DNA from: Apostichopus californicus
Taxonomy: Eukaryota > Echinodermata > Holothuroidea > Aspidochirotida > Stichopodidae
Assembly (NCBI GenBank): GCA_020650975.1
Contig: JAIPMN010001355.1
Location: 1 to 64,000, forward strand
Direction: 5' to 3'
DNA length: 64,000 nt
The notes beneath the pieces were generated by a model that saw nothing but the letters and a program-made list of their open reading frames with translations, did not search any database and was not told where the DNA came from. A program made the position numbers and the translations under genes. Every line of letters starts with the position of its first letter. Within the stretch, counting starts at the first letter, position 1. Positions 47,521 through 60,400 of the stretch are shown piece by piece.

Positions 47521-47696
47521 TGCTATCTGTGTGCAATGATGATGACATGTGATGTCAATGGGTAAGCTTGTTTTCTCTTAATCTTTACTAAGATAACAGG
47601 AGTAACGCTGCTATCTGTGTGCAATGATGATGACATGTGATGTCAATGGGTAAGCTTGTTTTCTCTTAATCTTTACTAAGATAACAGGAGTAACGC
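47521..47696 (+). repeat. Perfect 88-bp tandem duplication
   Basis: TGCTATCTGTGTGCAATGAT at 47521 recurs at 47609 and the following 88 bases are identical through AACAGGAGTAACGC. The lack of any difference points to a very recent duplication or an assembly artefact. Confidence 0.95.
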
Positions 47697-47934
47697 TTCC
47701 TTTAAGTTGCTGAAAGAAATCTGACTTCTGGCTTAAATTACTTTTACACTGGCATTGTATGGAAGAACATTAGAAATGAGGGGGAAAAAAACACTGAATA
47801 AGATACAAAACAATGGCCAACAGCATTTCCACATTATTTTTTTTTTAAATACACTCTCCTTTAAAATATAAAAGTCATGTGCTGTGCAGATATCACTTAA
47901 ATGCATACATTTCTGTAAGCTGGTTTTGCACTCA

Positions 47935-47940
47935 TTTATT
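47935..47940 (-). terminator. Candidate polyadenylation signal for the palmitoyltransferase
   Basis: TTTATT on the plus strand is AATAAA on the minus strand, about 510 nt past the stop codon at 48453. It is the first such hexamer I noticed downstream of the stop. Support is positional only. Confidence 0.35.
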
Positions 47941-48452
47941 TCTTCTCTTCATGATGTTAAATGCGGTACAATCTTCGTAATTTGTGAATATTCCTCATGA
48001 AGAACATATGTTTTTAAAATCGTCAAAGTACTTTAAGGAAAAGTACTACGTCAAACTCGGACAGATTTCACTCCTTTACACAAACACTGCTCTGACCTCT
48101 GACCTTCCAAAGTCATATCTGTACTCATTTGCTTACTCCAATTTTTGTCTCTCCTATCCTCAAAATGTTTGACCTCTCGGAAATCATATTCATGATCAAA
48201 ATTCATGACACGTTTGTAGTTTTCCTTGTCACATCTGGGAGGAATGACCTGTTTTTATCAACGCTTGCCCTTTACGTCCACTGATCACAACCGACGCTTG
48301 CCTCTGTGCTGTAATCTTCTCCTCTTCTCTGTTTGCGATCTTGCGCTGTGCTTCTCGGGATCTTACAGCGAGACCTAAACTACTAAAGACTGAAGCGCAA
48401 TTGCAAAGAAAGGACAGGCAACGACAGTGACGCCACCTCATTGCTCTGTCCC

Positions 48453-51400
48453 TCAGACGGTGTAAACTTTAGCTCTGTGCACCTCTTCCTCCGTCAGGGA
48501 AGGTTTGAGCAAGAAAAATTCCTTCATGTTATTAACGAATCCACGGTCGTAAGGGTTGTAGAAATGGCCGTGTGCATCCCTCAGGTAATCGTAGCGGCTT
48601 GCGTTGATTCTTTCGTTTGTGTTGGTGTTTTTAGCAGCCATGTACCACTGTCGAGAAGGAGAGAAGTCTGAGTTAGACATGTGAATATTGTACTTCTCAA
48701 GAGCTTCCTAGTCAAAGAAAGTATGGTGTGTCTTATTCTACAGTTAGCAACTGGTTGTGCTTGCAAGGTGATGCTTGCCCAACATTTATGTATTAAGTAA
48801 ATATTCTAGACATCAGGTTCTCAACTAACTTTCTACCTGGGCCAGAGAGAAAAATGGATAGAGCAAAAGGGTCGGAGAGAATAAAATTTTTGCTATACAT
48901 AGATTGAGCAATGTGTATGGTAGACTTAGACCTCTAAGGTGTGTATATGCAATAAATACAAAATTATGGGCTGATTTTTTTTCCCCCGTGCATGCTAGAA
49001 AAAAAAAATTTCCTGTCCCAAAAGCTGTCTATTGAGAGAACCTTGCTTCTGTTATTTTCATTTACTGACTTTATGGGCCTTACAACCTATGTCACTGACA
49101 ATATAAAATACATGACATTAATGTCTTGGTCTGACACTGTTTTGTTAATGACTGGTATTAAGGCTAATCACACATATGTCACTGAACAGATACAATACAC
49201 ATCATTTATGTTTGAGTGACTCTTAGTAGATGTGAAAATACATTTTTATTCAAAAGCTTTACGAGTAAAATCCTGATTTATGTTAACAATTTTGTCTGGA
49301 AAACAAAGAACGCTGAAAAGTGTAATGATGACTATTTGCAGGACTCGGCATAAATCATTGAGAGGTTATAAATGACTCTATGAGAAGAAGAACCAAACTT
49401 ACAGCACTTCCGCAGAGCATGCTAGCCACAAATCCAAAGAAGAAGGCCTCCAAGATCCCAAGGACGTAGAGAACATTTGTGCCCTCCAGCTCAATCAGTG
49501 TAAAGGCAAAATATAAGGTCATCCATGTCATGATGGCGACTGACGTTGTGAACCCAGCAAACATATTCCTTGGACAAAAAAATTCAAGACATCTGTTAAG
49601 GAGTCTACTCTTTGCTTTACAACAAACAAAAAGAAAGAATTTCACTATGAATAATTCAGACTTGCCTAGCAGGAGTATCTGTTTTGCAAGTTTACATCCA
49701 TGAAAACAATAAATGCATAATATTATTACCCAAATTTTGCATAATCAGATATTTTGGAGCCAGGAGAAGATGCTTGTAATTGCTATTGGCCCACAGTGTA
49801 CAGATGAAACATTAGTTTGGCACAACATACTCACCAAGTAAGGTGGAATAAAATAAAAAATTTTGCCAAAAAAAAAAGAAAGAAGCAAATTAGTTGCAAG
49901 CATGTTGTGCCTGTTGGTTTTGTCAATATGAACTGTTGCTAAGGAGAAAAAATAATACACTATTTATGACGGATAAAAGACCTTCACTTAATCCTATGAC
50001 TATTAAATGTTTTTTTTTTAAAGTGGGATGATTGTTCTGCCCCATTCTTCAAAAACCAAGCTGCCCTCACATATCCACTACAAGTTCTTCTTTGCGATGT
50101 ATCCTTAATTATGTTCTGTATAATGGGTGATAAAGCTAAACACTATCAGCGACTTATATAATAGAGATAACCACAACGAAAAAAAAATCCCCCTGCCAAC
50201 CTCCANNNNNNNNNNAGAGATCACCACATGAAAAAAAAATCCCCCTGCCAACCTCCAACCCCCCCCCCCCCATTCCAAAGAGTTAGGAAACTTCTTGTTC
50301 CATTGGAAAAATCACCCAGCTTGACATTCAATGTCTGAGAGATGGAATTTTACGAACCTATTCTTGAGACCCACGCAGTTGTATATGTAGGGACAATGGT
50401 GGTCAAATTCCATGACGCATCTGTTGCATGTGCGACAGTGTTTGGTGCGGAGAGGTTTCACGTTACGACAGGTGTGACAAAGTCTACTCAGGGGGTTACG
50501 TCCCTGTTTCCACTCGTCGAAATGAGCCACCTGTTAAATGTCGGGGAGAGAATCATCAGAGTATCAGCAATAATGTTCATCAACATTAATGTGAAACTAT
50601 TTGTGACTAGTAATAATGTTCCTAACTGGAAAGACTTCATCCATACTTTTCCATTCAACAAGTACCAGAAAGAAAAATTGTCATTATTTACATTATCATG
50701 CCACAAAACATTCAGAATTTACCAGAACCAGAAATATGATACTTTTAAGGTTGTTGTCATAAAAGATGATCTTTAACACAGCGGGATCCATACCTGCTTC
50801 AAATTGGCCGATACCAGACTGAAAAAGGATTTACTGTACATCGAAATGTTACAAATGTGCAAGCTCTATCAACATTAATGTGAAATTTTTTCTCTATCAT
50901 CAAAATGTTTCCAAAACAAGGAAATCCACCCTGTTGCAAAGTAAAATATTATTACCGAATTGATACATTGTCACGGATTTGTTATTTTTACCGTGACCTG
51001 AGATCAAACGGTGGCCAATGAAGTAGCGCTGGTAGACACAGATTTAATGTTAAACTGCAGGATGCATAGTGCAAAATCCATGGTACATTGTTACAACCAC
51101 GAAGAAGGCGTAAACATTAAGGTTGCAAAGAAGTGGGCAAAATGATCTACAGATAGGCTGCTTGGCATTAGAATGACAGGTTACCTAGGAACATTTGAAC
51201 AACACATAGACAGGCATAACAGAGTTAACTTTACGCTAAGTCAATGTTTATTTTACCCCAATAGTTTGCTTGTATATTTATCAATAAAAATTATGAGAAG
51301 AACTTTTTAATGTTTTTCATCTAATGAAAGGGAAAAAAATGCAAGTTGACATTTTGTATGACAAGGAAAGTGATAGTTTTTGTGAATACTTATCTGCATA

Positions 51401-54400
51401 GTGTTGGACCATTCCATACACACACATGCCATTCATTTTACACTATGCTAGTGTCTGCACTCCAGCACATATGCCGTAATGCAAATTGTACAGGAAGTTC
51501 AGGAACAAAAAAAAATTATACACATATATGAGAATTAAAACAAATGAAAAATGAATAAAAGCACATAATAAGATCAGTGACATAAAAAAAAAATTATTCG
51601 CACATATGAGAATTAAAACAAATGAAAAATGTATTAAAAGCATGCAAATTACCTTTACCTTTTTGATGGCCAAGTCATATTCTGACGAATTCCTGGGTAG
51701 GAAGCCAGGGTCCCTCATATAGCAATAATAGAAGGTATACCACATGAAGACATTGTTGAAAATGAAAAATATGTGAAGACCAGGCATCATTGCAAATGTG
51801 GTAGGAAAACACTGGAAGAGAAAGAGATGATTGAAAACATCAGCCACTTCCTAATGCTACTACCTCTCTGAACTGTCCACCCATATCATGCTTCCAAGCT
51901 CTCGTACTGACAGTACAAACAGTTTATCTGGCACTAATGCTAATACCTCTCTTAACTGTCCACCCATATCATGCTTCAAAGCCCTCATACTGACAATACA
52001 AACAGTTCCTAACCTTGATGTGATACTAATGCTAATACCTCTCTAAACTGTCTGCCCATATCATGCTTCAAAGCCCTCATACTGACAGTAAAGTACAAAC
52101 AGTTCCTAACCTTGATGTGATACTAATGCTAATACCTCTCTAAACTGTCTGCCCATATCATGCTTCAAAGCCCTCATACTGACAATACAAACAGTTTCTA
52201 ACCTTGATGTGATACTAATGCTAATACCTCTCTAAACTGTCTGCCCATATCATGCTTCAAAGCCCTCATACTGACAGTAAACTACAAACAGTTCCTAACC
52301 TTGATGTGATACTAATGCTAATACCTCTCTACACTGTCCGCCCGTATCAAGTTTCAAAGCCCTCGTACTGCCAGTATGAACAGTTCCTTACCTCTATCTG
52401 ATACCATCATGTCTAAGTGACAGGTTTCCCGGAAGGGGCATATATTCAAACAGACATTTGAGAAAAGCACCTTACTTTTGATACTAATTAAACATATTTT
52501 ACATGCCAAAATATAATCTTTTCTGATCTTTTTTCTTCTGAAGGGAGAGGAGGAAATGTAAAAAAAACAAATAACAATTAAAAATGTCAAGCATTCTAAA
52601 CACTCTTGAACCTTTGGACTTGGAAGCTCCCTCCCAAAATGTCTAAAGTTGACTGTAGCTACAAATTAATAGATCAAAGTCATTTGAAAACATAATCGCA
52701 ATATATATTTGATAAATGAAGAACTCTCTTTGAAAGTGAAGAACTTACCCTAAAAACATACATTGGGTATCCCCAAAATAATGTAGACAAAACAAAAAAC
52801 AGGAAAGGAGATTTGCTATTTCCAGGAGGACCAAAGAATATTGTCCTGTGGAGCAAAGAGACACAGAGACAATTCTACTAAAGAAAATACATAAATAGAC
52901 TACACAGCTAACATCCAGTTATCCTACAAATGTAAGTGATTTATGCAGTAATACTGAAGATGAACAGCAAAACTGACTTTGTAAAGCCAATATTGGAGCA
53001 AATATGTCAAAACAAGAAGCTCATAAATTGCTATACAAGATTGGCCAACTTGTTGGACTGATGCAATGATGTAACTAGCTCTTGCTTTGAATATGGAAAT
53101 CTATCTTTTGGCAGAAAATGTTTATTTTTTATTACAATGCTCAACATTGCTGTGCAAAACGTAAAACAATAAAATTGCTCCCTGCATCATCATGCATTTG
53201 TAGCCACACAATTAGTTCCACGAGATATCTCAAACTGCTAGGCTACCACACGTCATCGTAACATAATACAAACATAAAAACTAATGTGTTTTTTACTTCC
53301 ACAAGAAATCTCAAACTGCTAGTCTACCTCACATAATCGTAACATCATACGAACATAAAACTAAAAATTGTTTTCTGATTAATTCCTGGACTTACTTCAA
53401 GTCTAATCTCGGTATAATGCTCTTCTGGAATTTGACTTCCTTCTCCAGATATCCCGAGATGTCGCCGTGTTTACGTCCCTTGGCCAGCATCAGCGGTGAT
53501 TTGTGGTTGTGGTCCTCTAGATCGACATCCACGCCGTCCTGCTCGCACAACATTCTCACCGTATTCAAGTCACCGTTGATGCATGCTAAATGAAGCGGTG
53601 TCTGTGACAGAGCGGGCAGAAAATGTTTCGTGTCATAAGAAAATATAAAAAAATCAATTTGAGAACTATCATGTGTCACAGCAGTTTGAGTGTGTAGTAA
53701 TAACAATAATCATATTAAATGTCTCTCCGTGCCTCATTCTATCCTCTGAGAGAGAGATAGAGAGGTGGAGAGAGAGAGATAAGATATGTTGATGATCCTG
53801 CTGACATCTACTGTTACAAGTGTGATTGCCATTAATCAGTACATTAACTATCAAATTTGCAAACTTTTATACTGTAGAAACAACTATCACTATTTGAATG
53901 TCTTCATGTTGCCATAGCAACCGATGGCATACGTCAAATGTTGACATTACAACTGGGCAAAAAAGAGATTTCACATAAAAAACAGAAACCTATTCAGATA
54001 TGTAAGGAAATGATGCCAAAGCAAAATGCTAACCAGTAACTTTAAACCTTCTTGGAAACCGTTTCAATTACAAGTACAAGCAAAATGTTCTGATGCCCCA
54101 CCCAGTTTGTAACTGACAAGACAAATTCTACCCTTGACTGTGCCCTTTCTGTTCACAATGGTTCGTAGCATGATTGCCCCATTCAAACCGTGGATCCGTC
54201 TGATGATGGCAATCCATCTACTGGGGATCGTACTATATATTCATGACCAGTCTTATCTCACTGAAGTACAAACAGTGGCCCCCTGATCGAGAAAAGACCT
54301 TAAATGACACCAATGACTTTGGATATTCGCTGCGGTACGCTTCTCAGCATGATTGTTGAAGCCAGATTAAAACTGTGAATCTTGTTGACAGTAATCGATA

Positions 54401-57400
54401 CAGGTCTCTCTTCACCAGCTGCTCAAAGAATTAGTGTTCTTTGCTGCCTTACATGTTACTTTCTCACAGACATTCACTCATGACAGAATTAATTTGTTTC
54501 TTATTAAATCAAAATCAAATAAAGATTTATCGCATATGGATATCGTCTATTATCACCATAGCCAGGGGAATGGGATAGGGAAAAACTTGTGACCCCCCTC
54601 CACCCTCCATATTTCAACACCACACAAAAGTTAAAAGTTGTTATTAGCACAATAAAATAATGCGTAGAACTAATTATAGACTTAATTTTAACCCTAAATA
54701 TGCCTCAGAATGTATCATTTCACTTCAGAAATTTCAAAAAAATTGTGTTTTTTTTTTGTAACATGATATATTGGCACAATTTTTGTGCCTAAATTCAACC
54801 TTTATTGAGGACTGATTGAAGCTTCATTATGTATTCCATTATAAATCCAACCTAATCTGCTACTTTGCTGTGCTATCGTCAGAATTCAACTAAAGTTGAC
54901 TTAATAAAACATGACTTATATTACATAACCACTTGTTAAATTCACCTCTCACATTCCAACACAACACCTTGCAAATTAACCCAAAATAAATAAAAAATTG
55001 ATGTACAAAAGAATGAAATACATTAGCTTTTCTATTTCTCTATAACTGTATTACAAAACGTGCTGTGCTAAATAAAAATCTCCTTACCTGACCAAAATTG
55101 TCCTTCTGTCTCGGATTAAAGCCAGAATAAATTAAGAGCCTCGTTAAGTCGCAGTGACCTGGCGTTACAAAATTGAAAATGCATCGTATCAGGCAGAATA
55201 CGCGACATTCATACAAAAAAAATGAATTTATATTTTCTACACTTCTTTCTCTACGTTCTATGCAAAGTCTATTGCTACTTGCAGTAAACACACTTTCATT
55301 CAATATGCACTGCTTTGTCATCAATTGCAAATATTAAAATGAAACACATTGTACTGGACTATATGTAAACATTATCTGGGAGACAGACAATAATTAATAA
55401 TACACATCTCCCTTTCTAGAAATAACTAATATATTTTCCCTACATTTCTTACAAACATATATACATGCAAGTTCAGTCATTTGTTTCCAATTCTGTATAT
55501 CCGTACAGCAAAGTATGTCATTGGTCAATTTAAAAACGCCCTGCAGCCAAACTGTAGTAATTATTGACTAAAATGTATTCATTTGAAGAATCTCAATTGT
55601 CCACCAGGGACATATTGACAAAAATCTGCATACAGACTCGTAGACATTGTCGATCGCCTATGGGTTTCATTAGAGTTCTTGCGTCATAAATTACTGTCTA
55701 TATATATTTAAATTACCTTTAAATGCAGCCCAATGTAGAGCATTGTCTCCTTCTCTGTCTGTGAGCTGGAGCCGAGCTCCTTTACCCATAAGATAACCGG
55801 CTAACATAGTCTGACCGTACTGGCAAGCGATAATCAATGATGAACAGCCCTGAGAAAGACATAAAAAGAGTAGTAGTAAATAGTTTATAAGCAAAATAAG
55901 GATGTAACTTTATATGGTGAAAATGTGGCAATTTCAGACAGATACAAGCAGAATTAGAAATTACGCTTGTAAATATAACAAATTGTGTACTACAGAACTG
56001 TTACAATTTAAAAAAGTTATAAAAAACACAGCACCCAGGATATTTTGTGCTTACAGCTCTCAACATCCAGCTTAAATGTTACATGCCAGAATGGATGTTT
56101 TCATAACCCTCAAGTAAAGTAAAGATACTTCATTTATCTATTCTATATGATATGTTACAGTAGTTTTCTTTTATTGAATTTTTTTTCTAAGACTTCTTGT
56201 GCTTACAGGTCACAATACCCAGTACTTGCTACATGACAGAATGTGTGCATTCATTAATATCACAAGAAAACCTTTTTTTGGCGTTGTAGTTTTTTTATTT
56301 ATGTAATTTATTTTTGTTGTTGTCAAAACAATTTTTTGGGGGGACCTTAAACATCTCTGCCGTCAAAAGTCATAGGAATGTAAATCAAGTAACAAGTTTA
56401 CGGGGAGACAAGTCGCAATACTTGTCTGCGAAAGGAAACTAATCATCATCCTCCATCCAAACCTGTACTGTACACACTAGTACACACATATACTCACATA
56501 GTACTCACATATACTCACATAGTACTCACATATACTCACATAGTACTCACATATACTCACATAGTACTCACATATACTCACATAGTACTCACATATACTG
56601 ATGTTTTTGTGATTTTAACCATCTTGTATTTGAGTTTGATAATATTACTAACATTTGAATGAGGTCCCAATGAACAGCCCTCAATCTCTCCCCTCCCCCT
56701 CCCCCCCCCCCCACATCCCATCCTCCCACTCAGCTTGGCAGGTACCTACCTTATTGTCAACAGTGTCTATGGAAATTCCAGCCTGTAGAAGTATATCACA
56801 GATAGCAATATGGCCGTTAACACACGCCCAGTGGATGGGCCTTGGACCTAAATCGTTGCGACTTTGTATATCTGTGCAAAAGGAAAAGGGAAAGGAAGGT
56901 TCATGGAAGCATTAACATCAATGATTACATCAATTCTTTACTTAATGATGTGACATGTTTAAAAAATTTTTTTTTTTTTATTATTTTGTACATATTTTTT
57001 TTTATAAAAGCTTTACAATTTAGCTCTTGACTTGTTCAACATCATCAACGCAATGCAAACTTTTGTAAAACTTGAAATTTCTGAGATGAAGGGTGTTCTA
57101 AGCTTTTCCCCTCTTGACCTTTACTATCCTCAAAAGGCATTTGTCCCCCCACCCCCCACCCCCCACTATATACTATCAAACCATATTAGAACTTGCAAAC
57201 ATTATGCCAAAACGTCAGTTCTAGTACAGTATGATGTTTGTCAACATTTTCTCTTCTTGAATGGGGGCATGGTACTCAAGACGGGCATAGCAGATGCCAA
57301 TGATTACATTATGTTAACATTCCCCTTCTTCAGATGGATCACCTGATACTGTAAATACAAACCTGGACATCCACACACACACTCAAACTTACACACACAT

Positions 57401-60400
57401 ACTGTGCTTTACTGTACCTGCATGCATATACACACACTCACCACAACAAGAATACATACTGTACAATCTGCAACAAGTAAAACCAAAAGCAAACAAACAG
57501 AAGTCCTTAAATCCTGTGAGTAATTTTGTATTTTTGGACCTGGATAAGAAATTAAGAACACAGATACTGCAGGGTAAAATTCAGTGTTCACAGTTTTGTG
57601 TAGTAGTACAGTATGTGAATCGTTGATTTTTGTTTGCTACAAATGCAAGAAAATACTCAAAGGTTCTGTGTGCAAGTGCTTTAGATACTTGTACTTTATT
57701 AGTCTAACATATTGCTATGCAATACCTGTGCCTGGCATAACACTAGGCTAAATTTACTTTTACCATTTTTTTTTTAATTAATAAAATATCCTTTTAATTA
57801 TACAGTAGTTAAACCATAATGATTTTATAACCCTTTTTTGTTTTTGGTACTTAAGATTAATCGATTTCCAGGCAAAGGCAGAGTATGACAAGACTCACCT
57901 AAAGATACTTTGCATTGCACCATAAATCTTAAAATGTTAGTATGTCCACCTAGGGCTGCCCAGTGTACAGGGGTGTGACCCTTATCATCAAAATCAGCTA
58001 GTACTGCTGGTCCCTCTTCTTCAACAAGCTCTTGGACTCTCAACAGGAATCTGATCAAGAAAAAACAAAGTTTATAGGTAAAATTAATTATAAAGCAAAT
58101 CATGAAGAGAAAACTGACTGAGAAATTACCCTGTACAAACCAAATTTTGAAGGAGCAAAAGAATTATTGGCTAAGTACAATATTCTGAGCAGTGACCTCA
58201 GTATTGACAATTTTTATACCATTGGCTGAAATGACATTTATGGCCAATAACCTCTTTGCTCTTTTCAATACACAATAGACATTTCAATACCAAGAAACAT
58301 ACGATTGCTTGCTTATGGTATGTTCAATAGAGCCAAATATCACTGTACAACTAAACTGCTATTTCACAGGATAAAACACTGTTTGAAATAGGCCAGTGGA
58401 CCATTGTGAAGCAACATTTGACTAAACGATCAAGTGACATAATACAGTACTATATAGCGTGTGTACGCACGATACTGCCACCAGTCAATCATGACTAACA
58501 TCCACACATAAATTCTACCTGCTGTGTATGCAGTCACTATCAGTGAGAAATATTTCATTGTAGAGAACATGGTCTAACTTTACATCCATGCAGCAGTTTC
58601 CGAAAGCCAGGCATATTAACAAAATATACAATTTGAAACAATTTTTTAAACATGTAGGCATTGTGTTAGGACTTTCACAACATCTGCAATCTTGAGAAGT
58701 ATAGTCTTGTTTCTGTGAGAAATTTGTATCACTTCAAAACAGTAATGTGGTCTCATTTTGGTCAATATTTTCTGTACAAAATAAACTTAACGCTTGACTG
58801 TTTAATAGTGTTTATGCTAATATTATGCTTCAGTAATATTAAACAAATAGTGGTACTAGGCCCTTGCCTGTAGCAAGAATGTACATTGTAAAATCATCAT
58901 GAATTCGGTTTTCACTTTGAAACCGCTTGGTTTCTCCCTGGTGAGAAAACTACTGTTTGTTTCCTGACTTTAAAAGGTATAAACTCTAAATGTGAGTTGG
59001 GTAGAACTGTTGAAGGCAGCGAGCGACTCCTGAACTTTTAAATTCCGAGGTGGCTAACAGTCAAATGTGTGGCAGTGTCTGCATGTTCATTGATTTTGTG
59101 GTGCATTTTTTTCTAGATATATTTATGAATTCTGATGTCACCGCTGGGGAAATGTTGGAATTATTTTACTACTACCTACTGTACTGTTAAAGGTTGACAT
59201 CTTTTCAATGATACATATGTACAGTTATCCCTTCAGCACTGCCAGGACCTGTATACTGTAAATGAGCTCAGTGAGGAAACCAATACCACACTCTAAGCCT
59301 CACACGTAGCCAATGGGATCCTCATTTATGTACAATTTAGGATAGATACATGTACGTATGACAAATGGTCCATGTCATTGTGAGTTCACTAGTGCCAGTA
59401 TTGGCAAGAGAAAGCATATTTTTCAGTCATTCTAATCCATAGAGTTATATATGGGTTTATTTTATATAGCCTAACTGGATTAGAGACATAATGAAGACAT
59501 CTAGAATTCTAGATAGATTCTGCTGTTTTTCATAGTTTTTCCTTTATCTCCATNTTTCCCCCCCCCCCCCCCCCAGTAGTTGTTATTCACAAAACAGCTA
59601 CAACTCAATTATTTCTGATAAGCTTGAGCTGAGACAACTGACAATTTAGATTAGATCCTAGAGTTCCAGTATGCAACTTCACAAATGGGAAACATGCATT
59701 GCTCCAAAACATTACTTTCAGTACTATTCATAAATATCTCTGTGGCTGGCTGGAAAATAAACATATATACTAGAACAGCACAAAGTTTTTGTTTTGCCAT
59801 TAGAACTAGTTTATAACTAGATACCTGTTCAAAGTTTGTGAAAAGTGTACAATGACACATTGACTACCACAAAGAGCTTGAAACATTTCGTTTTGATATA
59901 AATTTCAAAGCAAATACCTAGGATCCTGCAGAATAGAAAATTGCTCCCTGTGAGATAGAAAGGCAAAAAGGACCAGGTAACCTAAGTCACAACTTTGAGC
60001 AGGAATTTCAATGTTAAATTTACCTAATCCATGCAAATAATTGATGTCTGCTTTGGCAAATGAGATATTTGATAATGTGATCCATTGTTTGGTTTGTTTA
60101 CAAATGGTTTGAAAATGGTGTATGAGGGTTCTCAAACTATTCAAGTCAATGCTTGGTAACAATCAGGCTCACTAATATAATAACAGTAAAATCTACAGTA
60201 TTAGCTTTAATAATCGGCCAAATTGATGTTCATTAGTTACACTGACTTATACACTAGCAGAAAGGTCAATTATGCAATCTGGCAATGTGAAGAAGATTTA
60301 GCTGTCAATATCTTTGTTACTTTGGTCACTAAAATATTGCTGGTAATATAATATACAGTAATGTGAGCTACACCTGAGATCTTCCTTTGATTTCTTTTAC

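Larger units (their letters stand above)
43282..48452. other. Non-coding interval between convergent POLR1D and the palmitoyltransferase
   Basis: This interval holds the 3' UTRs of both convergent genes and repeats: a dispersed repeat at 43700-44020, a 22-bp-unit array at 44195-44545, CA-rich and GA-rich simple sequence at 46440-46580, and an exact 88-bp tandem duplication at 47521-47696. Possible POLR1D AATAAA signals lie at 44588 and 44998. No other exon was recognised. Confidence 0.6.

Noticed and set aside
48441-48671. 76-aa plus-strand ORF
   Set aside because: Antisense to the last coding exon of the palmitoyltransferase, which is strongly supported.
50342-50776. 144-aa plus-strand ORF, among the longest in the window
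   Set aside because: Its first part is antisense to the DHHC exon (50530-50358); the rest is intron. No family resemblance.
50797-50821. Possible 25-nt exon between exons 8 and 9 of the palmitoyltransferase (TTTTTCAG acceptor, GTATGG donor, minus strand)
   Set aside because: Including it breaks the frame into the Cys-rich exon. Direct joining of 51659 to 50530 is phase 0 and gives a natural AIKK-VAHFDEW sequence.
56484-56599. Regular 21-bp repeats as a CRISPR-like array
   Set aside because: The units are head-to-tail with no unique spacers, in an animal gene intron; it is a minisatellite.
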